DNA of 5,077 bases, from positions 1 to 5,077 of the forward strand of contig JAATVR010000438.1 in NCBI GenBank assembly GCA_014523665.1. The letters are read 5' to 3'. Every line of letters begins with the position of its first letter. The first letter of the stretch is position 1. The notes under the pieces are model-generated. The model did not search any database. It was not told the origin of the DNA and saw only the letters and a program-made list of their open reading frames with translations. This document shows positions 1-4,892 of the stretch, piece by piece. A program made the position numbers and the translations under genes. This DNA is from Nitrososphaerales archaeon TH526. GTDB taxonomy: Archaea > Thermoproteota > Nitrososphaeria > Nitrososphaerales > Nitrososphaeraceae.

Positions 1-98
1 TCAATCCCTTCTCCCTGTAATGAATAGAATATTTCACTAAGCTTGAGAGCCCCTATCTCAGATGACAGCGGTCGGGATATTCTCACAACTTTATCCAA
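1..98 (-). CDS. queE: 7-carboxy-7-deazaguanine synthase QueE, N-terminal fragment (runs off left edge)
   Basis: Radical-SAM enzyme that converts 6-carboxy-tetrahydropterin to 7-carboxy-7-deazaguanine on the way to preQ0, the precursor of archaeosine/queuosine in tRNA. Only 32 codons lie in the window. Residues 22-31 read EIFYSLQGEG, the N-terminal signature of QueE (compare EMFQTLQGEG in E. coli); the CxxxCxxC cluster would lie outside the window. The start is taken as TTG at 96-98: it is the first usable start after an in-frame TAA at 122-124 and has GGAG at 106-109, seven bases upstream. A GTG five codons (12 bases) further in (84-86) has no such site. The opening DKVVRISRPLSSEIGALKL is somewhat longer than in bacterial QueE. 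The identification rests on one short motif, but that motif is distinctive. Confidence 0.75.
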   Translation of the reverse strand, partial: MDKVVRISRPLSSEIGALKLSEIFYSLQGEGI

Positions 99-101
99 TT
101 C

Positions 102-119
102 ACTTCTCCAACCAGAAGT
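102..119 (-). promoter_or_regulatory. Small hairpin overlapping the queE ribosome binding site
   Basis: ACTTCT (102-107) and AGAAGT (114-119) form a perfect 6-bp inverted repeat with a 6-base loop. In the queE mRNA the loop is GGTTGG, and the GGAG Shine-Dalgarno sequence straddles the loop and the 3' arm. Folding could therefore hide the ribosome site. The stem is short and A/U-rich, so control is only a possibility. A weak TATA-like stretch (minus strand GATATTAAGA, 131-140) would start transcription just before or within it. Confidence 0.35.
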
Positions 120-121
120 TT

Positions 122-255
122 AGGTTATCTTCTTAATATCTGTTGGAGAATCTGTTGCAATAGTAAGTGACCCGGTGAATAGATCCTTGGAGCTAAAGAC
201 ATCATTGTAGGTACGAATAGCTCGATTTTTACAGTCGTCCTGATGGTCATTGAAG
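122..255 (-). pseudogene. Possible coding remnant ahead of queE, unrecognised
   Basis: A minus-strand frame of about 44 codons ends at TAA 122-124, 23 bases before the queE start. It includes NDHQDDCKNRAIRTYNDVF and TGSLTIATDSPTDIKKIT, whose composition looks like the C-terminus of a soluble protein. It has no ATG, GTG or TTG start; an in-frame TAA lies just upstream, and the adjacent reading GPLHAKYLKA lies in another frame, as in a decayed or frameshifted gene. Against this, the other frames here are also fairly free of stops, including an ATG-started 41-codon frame, so chance cannot be excluded. I recognise no family. Confidence 0.25.
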
Positions 256-888
256 ATTGGAATCTTTCTCAGGCTTTGAGATATTTAGCGTGCAAAGGGC
301 CTGTTAGCAATTAGTTAATTTAGTGATTCACAGTGTCAACATTAATAACCAACTGGCGATGCCAAAGGTTGACTTACACCATTCCAATATTTGTGGTACG
401 AGCATCAGGATCATTAGTTATTTATTGCTTCAAAATGGAGTTCGAATGCGATAGTGGTATCAATATTTACAAATCATATTTGATTAGTTCTAAAATCGAG
501 GAGCAAATTAATTTATACTGTTTCTTTATTCTCTTAGCAGTTCCCTACTATTACCTCCCGACAAGACATGAACCAAAAAAGACTACACCCTGTTATCGAC
601 CTAGAGAGCAATTAAGACAGAGGACTTCAATTAGTAGGCGGATTAAGGAGATGTCCCACATATTCTCAGATAGGCTCGGAAATGATATGCCATCTGATTT
701 CTGACTAGAACTAGAATAGGCTGGAGTTCCTGAACAATTGGCAAGCGAGTAATTATCAGGCTTAAGGAAATAGTCCTGATTTCTAAATTTCACTTGGTAT
801 TTTTTGTGAAATGCAAAAATTCTTGACTAGAACTGTGCCGTCGAATGGATTGATGTTAAAGAGGCTCATCGTAAACATTCCCATAAGA

Positions 889-915
889 AGCAGAGTATCC
901 AATTGCTACTCTGCT
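889..915. repeat. Perfect 9-bp stem-loop
   Basis: AGCAGAGTA (889-897) is the exact reverse complement of TACTCTGCT (907-915), with a 9-base loop TCCAATTGC. This is the strongest hairpin noticed in the window and lies in non-genic DNA. No T-run follows on either strand, so it is not a typical archaeal terminator. It could be part of a structured RNA or a palindromic remnant. Confidence 0.55.
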
Positions 916-930
916 CAGGGAAAATTCAAA

Positions 931-956
931 AACTGAACCTCAGTACACGTTCAGTT
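931..956. repeat. Perfect 8-bp stem-loop, second of a pair
   Basis: AACTGAAC (931-938) pairs with GTTCAGTT (949-956) around a 10-base loop. It begins 15 bases after the hairpin at 889-915, so the two form a tandem pair in otherwise unassigned DNA. The stems differ in sequence, so they are not copies of one repeat. Confidence 0.5.
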
Positions 957-1047
957 CGCTAAACTTTCAGATAAACTAATGTGTATCTCTACAACCTCAA
1001 GCAATTTGATCTTCGTATGATTCATTTTATAGTAACCTCTTATCTGA

Positions 1048-1669
1048 TCAAAAGGGAAAAGAATATGTTACCTTTTCCAATTCTAGGATGGGAACATACA
1101 GGGAAAGAGTATCGGTCCCTAGTGCATCAACGTAGACAAATTCGCCTGTCAGCCTCTTTAATTCTATGAATTTCTTCTCCGGTTTGTTTGACTGTACTAC
1201 GTAGTGTACTATAGAAGTACCAACTGCCCCAGTTTGAATAAACAAAATTTCTCTATTCTCATATTTCAAATGATATAGCATAGGAGTCAGACCCAATGCA
1301 GACTGAGATGAATAAACTATAACTTTCAACATGTCTTCCAAAGCCTTGTATTTGAGATATACCGCATCGTTATGATCGCCTTCTGACATATTTGATAGAA
1401 GGTTAGAGCAATGTCTTGGTATTTTATCTTTCCTTTGTTGCTTTTTCTCCAACCTATTTCTTTCTTCTAGTTCTTCAATCTAAATCGCCGTAAGTTATTC
1501 GGCCTAAAAAAAGTTCTACAAAAAAAGTAAAGAGAACTAATTGAAAGTGTGGATAATGGTAAAGCCTCCAATCCATCCAAAAAGGATCAAATAAATTCGC
1601 TATCACAAAAAAAACCTAAATAGGTAGGATAACAACTCTAAAGAGTCTTAGAATATTCCAAAACTCCAT
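1048..1669 (-). pseudogene. Broken membrane protein gene, coupled to the upstream helical-protein gene
   Basis: The ATG at 1667-1669 overlaps the stop of the preceding gene (TAATG). The frame reads MEFWNILRLFRVVILPI, hits TAG at 1616-1618 (codon 18), and continues open through hydrophobic sequence (VFFVIANLFDPFWMDW, then HFQLVLFTFFVELFLGRITY) to TGA at 1475-1477. A one-base shift near 1480 joins ...RITYGDL to IEELEERNRLEKKQQRK and a further 120 or so open residues ending at TGA 1048-1050. The conceptual product is about 206 residues: two probable membrane helices (about 5-27 and 42-58), a charged coiled-coil stretch (about 64-83) and a soluble C-terminal domain that includes GAVGTSIVHYVV. Two lesions point to a pseudogene; sequencing error is the alternative. 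The 134-codon tail has a possible TTG start at 1450-1452 but no ribosome site. Family unknown. Confidence 0.7.
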
Positions 1670-2151
1670 TAGCCTCTTGAGAAGAATTGTTTTTGCTGTT
1701 GCTGAGACACATTATAATATGTATTCCACGCCTTTGCGATATTCGTATTATATTCAGTAATCGTATCTACTGTCCTATTGTATACCTTAAGATTCTCTCT
1801 CGCGGCGTCAATAGCATTTATGGTCAATTGATTGTTGATATCTATTGCTTTTATTGTGTTGTTTGTGAAGTCAGATGTTTGTCTAGCCATTTGGTCCGAT
1901 ACGGCTGTAGTGCTTGGGAATGTGTTCCAACTTTCACCTACATACTGCTTCTGAACAGCAAATGTAGTATGTATTAAATTCTTCACCGTCTGGATATAAT
2001 CAAGCTGCAGGTTTGATATTGACTGTGAATATTGGGGCTGGGCCTTTGCAACTTCATCAATAGTCCTCATAAGACTGTCTCTAACCGTTTCGTATGCTGA
2101 ATTCACTTCTGTTATCTTTACGTTACCACTTGCAGATTCTTTGTCTACCAT
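1669..2151 (-). CDS. Conserved-looking helical soluble protein, function unknown
   Basis: A 160-residue protein with no signal peptide, membrane segment or cysteine. It is rich in Asn, Gln, Thr and Ala and appears almost wholly alpha-helical, in two long helical blocks (about 12-72 and 82-148) around a break at YVGESWNTFPST (70-81). It ends in a Gln-rich tail (QQQQKQFFSRG). Size, low cysteine and two amphipathic helical blocks resemble phasin-like granule-coat proteins, and some Nitrososphaerales make polyhydroxyalkanoate; this is only an architectural analogy. The ATG at 2149-2151 lacks a Shine-Dalgarno site but sits about 35 bases from a TATA box, fitting a short-leader mRNA. Its stop overlaps the start of the next gene (TAATG), and AGAGG just before that overlap could serve as the partner's ribosome site, so the two were built for coupled translation. 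Confidence 0.85.
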   Translation of the reverse strand: MVDKESASGNVKITEVNSAYETVRDSLMRTIDEVAKAQPQYSQSISNLQLDYIQTVKNLIHTTFAVQKQYVGESWNTFPSTTAVSDQMARQTSDFTNNTIKAIDINNQLTINAIDAARENLKVYNRTVDTITEYNTNIAKAWNTYYNVSQQQQKQFFSRG

Positions 2152-2181
2152 TTCGCAACTAAATTCACTATGCTATATCTG

Positions 2182-2190
2182 ATATATATA
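2182..2190 (-). promoter_or_regulatory. TATA box for the 160-residue protein operon
   Basis: TATATATAT on the minus strand is centred about 35 bases upstream of the ATG at 2151. With the usual archaeal spacing of about 25 bases this predicts a start near 2160 and a leader of roughly 10 bases, matching the absence of a Shine-Dalgarno site. Confidence 0.6.
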
Positions 2191-2192
2191 GC

Positions 2193-2225
2193 TTGGCAAT
2201 AGATGGTATTGATTGGCAAATAGAT
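2193..2225 (-). repeat. Direct repeat upstream of a TATA box, possible operator
   Basis: TTGGCAATAGAT (2193-2204) and TTGGCAAATAGAT (2213-2225) are two near-identical copies, 20 bases start to start, about two helical turns, lying immediately upstream of the TATA box at 2182-2190. Placement and phasing suit an activator or regulator dimer site. A related sequence occurs at the start of the SirB1-family gene. Confidence 0.4.
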
Positions 2226-2322
2226 CCATCATTCAGCTACACAACGTACAATATAGATCAAATAATTCCGACTTTTTACCATCTTACAAACGGCTTTTCG
2301 ATAAATCATATCTTGTCAAATA

Positions 2323-2338
2323 TTGTAGACAGCTACAA
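2323..2338 (-). terminator. Weak hairpin just after the four-helix membrane protein gene
   Basis: TTGTAG (2323-2328) and CTACAA (2333-2338) form a perfect 6-bp stem with a 4-base loop, 10 bases past the stop codon on the minus strand. No T-run follows directly, which archaeal terminators usually need, so it may only mark the mRNA 3' end. The remainder of the 197-base gap between the two minus-strand genes holds the promoter and repeat listed separately. Confidence 0.3.
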
Positions 2339-2348
2339 GACGAAATGA

Positions 2349-2903
2349 TTAGTCACTTTTCTCTTCTGATTTAGAAATTACGTAGAACCCATGGGCTGAG
2401 ATTAGGAAGGCAGCAAAAGACATCTTGGTCGCAAACACCAAATTCCAAGGAGTCTCCGGGTTGGGATAGGGTACATTGATGTCATCAAGCCTTAGCAATC
2501 CATTTGTCATATCAATTGTAATAAATGAATTCCAAACGACAAAGTTGTAGACGAATTCGTACAGCGCTGTAATCGCGATAGCAAGTACGATAAGCTGAAA
2601 AAGAGCCTTCCACGACTTTGGTAGTTTTCTTGCCTGAGCTCCACCTATCTTAGTGACACAATACCATCCTACAACAGTAACTATCATAAGGTAGGTGACT
2701 AATTTTGCCAAACCAGTCATCGGAAATTCAGTATCCACCAAAACCTCCCCAATGACTATTTCCCCCGTGTTCAAATATTCAGCAACGCTCAGAACCAGTG
2801 CATAAATAAAGATGGTTAACATGGTAGCAGCGCAGAAGTAAAAGGTATAAAGATAAATCTTTCTTGCTCTCAATTCATCCTTTTTGAGACTTGGGTTCTC
2901 CAT
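2349..2903 (-). CDS. Four-helix integral membrane protein, unknown function
   Basis: A 184-residue protein with four predicted membrane helices (about 18-41, 65-84, 99-124 and 153-175) after a short charged N-terminus (MENPSLKKDELRARK). The loop between helices 1 and 2 is acidic (GEIVIGEVLVDTEF), and the loop between 3 and 4 carries PYPNPETPWN, a pattern that looks conserved. The positive-inside rule places the N-terminus (KKDELRARK), the helix 2-3 loop (KIGGAQARKLPKSWK) and the C-terminal tail in the cytoplasm, with both acidic loops outside. There is no metal-ligand cluster and no transporter signature. The ATG at 2901-2903 is the first start after the promoter, with a predicted leader of about 8 bases and no Shine-Dalgarno site. 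It is probably transcribed alone, since a separate TATA box drives the next gene. I believe it is a lineage-restricted archaeal protein but cannot name its family. Confidence 0.88.
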   Translation of the reverse strand: MENPSLKKDELRARKIYLYTFYFCAATMLTIFIYALVLSVAEYLNTGEIVIGEVLVDTEFPMTGLAKLVTYLMIVTVVGWYCVTKIGGAQARKLPKSWKALFQLIVLAIAITALYEFVYNFVVWNSFITIDMTNGLLRLDDINVPYPNPETPWNLVFATKMSFAAFLISAHGFYVISKSEEKSD

Positions 2904-2932
2904 CTTGTGACAATCTTGATATTAATTAATGC

Positions 2933-2941
2933 TTTATATAA
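2933..2941 (-). promoter_or_regulatory. TATA box for the four-helix membrane protein gene
   Basis: TTATATAAA on the minus strand is centred about 34 bases before the ATG at 2903, a near-consensus archaeal TATA element. It predicts transcription starting around 2911 with a very short leader, consistent with the missing ribosome site. Confidence 0.7.
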
Positions 2942-3188
2942 TCTATTTTTTAACGTCATTACTGATTCGACTGAGAAATTCCATTGACACAAAATCGCAT
3001 TTCCGCCCCACTGAAACCCTAATATCCGCAGAAAATGACGCCTTCTTTAAAAGTTTGAAATGGGTCGCCACCAACCAGTTGATTGAATTCTGCAATCAGC
3101 CTACCAACCAGCTAGTTGCAAAGTATGGAATACGATACCCCTAAAAACTCTTATAGTCCTCAAGGATCGATTTCATAGACAAGGGCCA
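2942..3188. other. Divergent intergenic region between the membrane protein and dCMP deaminase genes
   Basis: This gap carries promoters for both directions but no gene I would defend. The plus frame 2929-3144 (71 codons) begins inside the membrane protein's TATA region and reads like chance. A minus-strand TTG frame at about 2945-3100 is equally weak. For the deaminase the best promoter candidates are CTAAAAA (3141-3147) and TTATAG (3151-3156), 33-48 bases before its ATG; both are poor TATA matches. A repeat-rich stretch at 3070-3118 is listed separately. Confidence 0.45.
3070..3118. repeat. Direct repeat flanking a small hairpin upstream of dCMP deaminase
   Basis: ACCAACCAG occurs at 3070-3078 and 3103-3111, 33 bases apart. 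Each copy begins a small dyad (CAAC-CA-GTTG at 3072-3081; CAAC-N6-GTTG at 3105-3118). Between them TGATTG (3080-3085) and CAATCA (3093-3098) form a 6-bp stem. The cluster lies 70-120 bases ahead of the deaminase start, where an operator could sit. No known regulator motif is recognised. Confidence 0.35.
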
Positions 3189-3725
3189 ATGGTAAATATG
3201 GGTAACAGGCCAGACTGGGATGTATATTTTATGTTACAAGCGGAAATAGCGAAGCTACGTTCAAATTGTTTAACAAGACAAGTGGGATGCGTTATAGTTC
3301 GCGAGAATAGACAGATCGCAACCGGATACAACGGTACGCCTTCAGGGATCAAGAACTGTTTCGAAGGAGGTTGTTTGAGGTGTCTGGACCGTGCCAGAGG
3401 TGAAATTGAGTCGGGAGCAGACCTTGAAAGATGTTTGTGTATGCATGCAGAGGCTAATGCTATGCTTCAATGTGCTGTTTTTGGTAATACTGGTAGTACT
3501 CGGGGTTCAACGTTATATTCAACTTATGCGCCTTGCTTAGAGTGCAGCAAGATGGCCGTAAGTGTAGGAATAGCCAAAGTGGTATCGTTAGCCTCCTACC
3601 CTGAAGATGGATCAGTTCTGTTGGCAAATGCTAATGTAAGCGTAACAAGAATAGACAGGTTTGAATTGGAACGATGGCTGTCAACTGTGGGAATGGATAC
3701 AGCTGCAATGACGAACAAGAGTTGA
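3189..3725 (+). CDS. Deoxycytidylate (dCMP) deaminase, zinc-dependent
   Basis: Cytosolic enzyme deaminating dCMP to dUMP, which thymidylate synthase then uses for dTTP. The 178-residue protein shows the cytidine/deoxycytidylate deaminase zinc site: HAE with His86 as ligand and Glu88 as proton shuttle, and PCLEC with Cys116 and Cys119 as ligands. GYNGTPSG (46-53) is the nucleotide-binding loop typical of dCMP deaminases (ComEB/T4 type), separating it from tRNA or free-base deaminases. Additional cysteines 57, 62, 65, 82 and 84 fit the second structural zinc site known in this family (inference). Length is normal. The start is uncertain: ATG at 3189, with AAGGG three bases upstream, or ATG at 3198 giving MGNRPDWD; both are plausible. 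The last 15 or so residues are Thr/Ala/Asn-rich and poorly constrained. It is the only confident plus-strand gene, divergent from the membrane protein gene and convergent with the SirB1-family gene. Confidence 0.93.
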   Translation: MVNMGNRPDWDVYFMLQAEIAKLRSNCLTRQVGCVIVRENRQIATGYNGTPSGIKNCFEGGCLRCLDRARGEIESGADLERCLCMHAEANAMLQCAVFGNTGSTRGSTLYSTYAPCLECSKMAVSVGIAKVVSLASYPEDGSVLLANANVSVTRIDRFELERWLSTVGMDTAAMTNKS

Positions 3726-3824
3726 TTGTCTACACCCAGGCATAGTGAGCCACTCAATGCTGTACATAGAGGAATCTGAGTTTGTGTCAGCCAATTAGCT
3801 TCCGATGAAAACTCGATTTGTCCA

Positions 3825-3834
3825 AAGGCGCCTT
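3825..3834. repeat. 10-bp palindrome at the stop of the SirB1-family gene
   Basis: AAGGCGCCTT is a perfect palindrome overlapping the TAA at 3833-3835. It is the only G+C-dense spot in the 107-base gap between two convergent genes. No T-rich terminator follows on either strand. Its role, if any, is unknown. Confidence 0.3.
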
Positions 3835-4699
3835 ATTTGCTCTGAGAGCGAATTTGTCGAATCAATTCCAATATCGTGTCGGCGTCATTTGTTTCAGGAT
3901 GCATCTCCAAATATTTACTTAGGGTAGCAAGAGCCTCCAATTGCTGCCCCCTCTTTAAAAATATCATCCCTTTATCTCTTATTGAAAATGGGTTGGTTTC
4001 ATCAATACTAATTATCATTTCATTTGCAAGTTCTGCCCTTTCTAGTTCGTCTGACTCATAAAAGCTATTCTTCAGATTATTTAAGAGTCTTACGATTACC
4101 TGGGAAGCAGTTGCATTACTAAGTAACGCCCTAGTGAGTGCCATATTTTGGCGAGGATAGGATCGTTCCAATAATTCTTTAAGAGAATAATCATCCATTA
4201 TTCGACCCATATTGAACGGATCGATCACAATCTCCGCAGATTGATCGTCAAGAACATACTTGACTAGGAAGTGAGCTGGAAAATTTACAGGAAACAACGT
4301 GAAGTCTAAAACAGATGCTATCCTCATATATATAATAGAGAGAGTTATTGGTATCCCCGTTCTTCTTTCAAGTACTATGTTGAGATAATTGTTGGCCGGA
4401 TTGTAATAGTCATGTGCATTAGGTTTGAACTTTACTTTATTAAAGAGAAAATCATTTATCTCTTCAATGAGTTGAGTCGGTCGAAGGCGATTAGGGTCCC
4501 TTACTTTTTGAGACAATTCCTTGCCTAAATCGTCTATCTGCTGTAAAGTGGATTCGATATTCAACTCCGGATAGGCTAAAATCCTTGAAACGTGCAACGA
4601 ATATTCAGCCAATCTACTAGTATTCTCTTTCATTCGCATAGGAGTTGCTACAACGTTCTTCCAATCCTCGATGCAGTTTTGCAAATCTATTGTAGCCAA
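3833..4699 (-). CDS. SirB1-family transglutaminase-like protein with C-terminal TPR region
   Basis: A 288-residue cytosolic protein. The N-terminal two thirds match the SirB1/Transglut_core2 fold: NPANNYLNIVLERRTGIPITLS (about 100-121, key N104 and G115), VNFPAHFLV (138-146, His143) and VIDPF (158-162, Asp160). His143 and Asp160 align with the transglutaminase triad, but the Cys position in GIPITLS is not cysteine, as in many family members, so catalysis is doubtful. Residues about 205-285 form tetratricopeptide-like helices (LLNNLKNSFYESDELERAE, then IRDKGMIFLKRGQQLEALA), suggesting a protein-binding role. The family is mostly bacterial and its function is unsettled. The start is TTG at 4697-4699, immediately after an in-frame TGA and about 28 bases from a TATA box, which predicts a leaderless mRNA. 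The first in-frame ATG (Met21) would remove a helix and is less likely. It is convergent with the dCMP deaminase gene, so probably unrelated to it. Confidence 0.88.
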   Translation of the reverse strand: MATIDLQNCIEDWKNVVATPMRMKENTSRLAEYSLHVSRILAYPELNIESTLQQIDDLGKELSQKVRDPNRLRPTQLIEEINDFLFNKVKFKPNAHDYYNPANNYLNIVLERRTGIPITLSIIYMRIASVLDFTLFPVNFPAHFLVKYVLDDQSAEIVIDPFNMGRIMDDYSLKELLERSYPRQNMALTRALLSNATASQVIVRLLNNLKNSFYESDELERAELANEMIISIDETNPFSIRDKGMIFLKRGQQLEALATLSKYLEMHPETNDADTILELIRQIRSQSK

Positions 4700-4742
4700 T
4701 CAACTATATTTCTCGTTTTCTTACTTATATCTTAGCCAATCA
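4693..4742 (-). repeat. Direct repeat flanking the SirB1-family promoter
   Basis: TAGCCAATCA occurs perfectly at 4693-4702 and 4733-4742 (TGATTGGCTA on the coding strand), 40 bases start to start. The upstream copy abuts the TATA box and the downstream copy spans the predicted transcription and translation start. This bracket around the core promoter could bind a repressor. The downstream copy extends to TGATTGGCTACAATAGAT, resembling the repeats at 2193-2225. Confidence 0.4.
4724..4731 (-). promoter_or_regulatory. TATA box for the SirB1-family gene
   Basis: ATATAAGT on the minus strand is centred about 28 bases upstream of the TTG start. At normal archaeal spacing transcription would begin at or within a few bases of the start codon, so the mRNA is probably leaderless. 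This supports the TTG choice. Confidence 0.5.
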
Positions 4743-4847
4743 CATCAATATTACTTGGAATGTTCTGTTTTGGCCATCTACTGTCGGGAACAAAACTAAC
4801 CAACAAATTGGGAGCATCAGCTATTTTATCTATTGCGAATTAACTAG

Positions 4848-4859
4848 CAAAAAGAAATA
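4848..4859 (-). terminator. T-rich tract after the right-edge gene
   Basis: TATTTCTTTTTG on the minus strand lies 34-45 bases past the stop of the frame ending at 4893. T-rich runs without a strong hairpin are the usual archaeal terminators. Nothing else is seen in 4743-4892. Confidence 0.35.
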
Positions 4860-4892
4860 CTGTTCTACCTAGCTTCTTTGGTCTTTCTATGG

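Larger units (their letters stand above)
256..1047. other. Gene-poor region of about 0.8 kb
   Basis: No convincing intact gene is seen on either strand. The longest frame, plus strand 333-704 from GTG, has a Cys/Ser/Arg/Tyr-rich random-looking translation and no ribosome site. Short stretches read more like protein: plus 831-962 (includes EWIDVKEAHRKHSHKKQSIQ, bounded by stops and without a start codon) and a minus-strand frame at about 779-872 (includes MSLFNINPFDGTVLVKNF). They are on opposite strands and cannot both be real. The region may be decayed coding DNA. It also holds an 11-bp direct repeat TGACTAGAACT (702-712 and 824-834) and two stem-loops listed separately. No tRNA fold or transposase motif was found. 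Confidence 0.5.

Noticed and set aside
438..455. GTTCGAATGC, resembling a tRNA T-loop
   Set aside because: Flanking bases do not pair as a T-stem and no acceptor, D or anticodon arms can be drawn upstream.
333..704. 123-codon plus-strand frame from GTG
   Set aside because: Random-looking composition rich in Cys, Ser, Arg and Tyr, no ribosome site or TATA box, no motif; competing frames look equally likely.
593..793. 66-codon minus-strand frame
   Set aside because: Ser/Asn/Leu-rich with no domain, start support or promoter; lies opposite another weak frame.
811..936. 41-codon plus-strand frame from ATG
   Set aside because: No ribosome site, overlaps a competing frame (831-962) and the 9-bp hairpin; nothing favours translation.
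981..1169. 62-codon plus-strand frame
   Set aside because: Overlaps the C-terminal coding part of the broken membrane protein gene on the other strand.
1616..1618. In-frame TAG read as pyrrolysine or another recoding event
   Set aside because: A frameshift also breaks the same gene downstream, so decay or sequence error explains both; no recoding element is visible.
1687..1977. 96-codon plus-strand frame
   Set aside because: Antisense shadow of the 160-residue helical protein gene; Cys/Ile-rich translation.
2945..3100. About 50-codon minus-strand frame from TTG
   Set aside because: Runs into the TATA box region of the membrane protein gene, no start support, and lies opposite another weak frame.
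2929..3144. 71-codon plus-strand frame
   Set aside because: Starts within the TATA region of the divergent gene, lacks a promoter of its own, and has a low-information sequence with TNQL doubled by the DNA repeat.
3876..4061. 61-codon plus-strand frame
   Set aside because: Antisense shadow of the TPR region of the SirB1-family gene.
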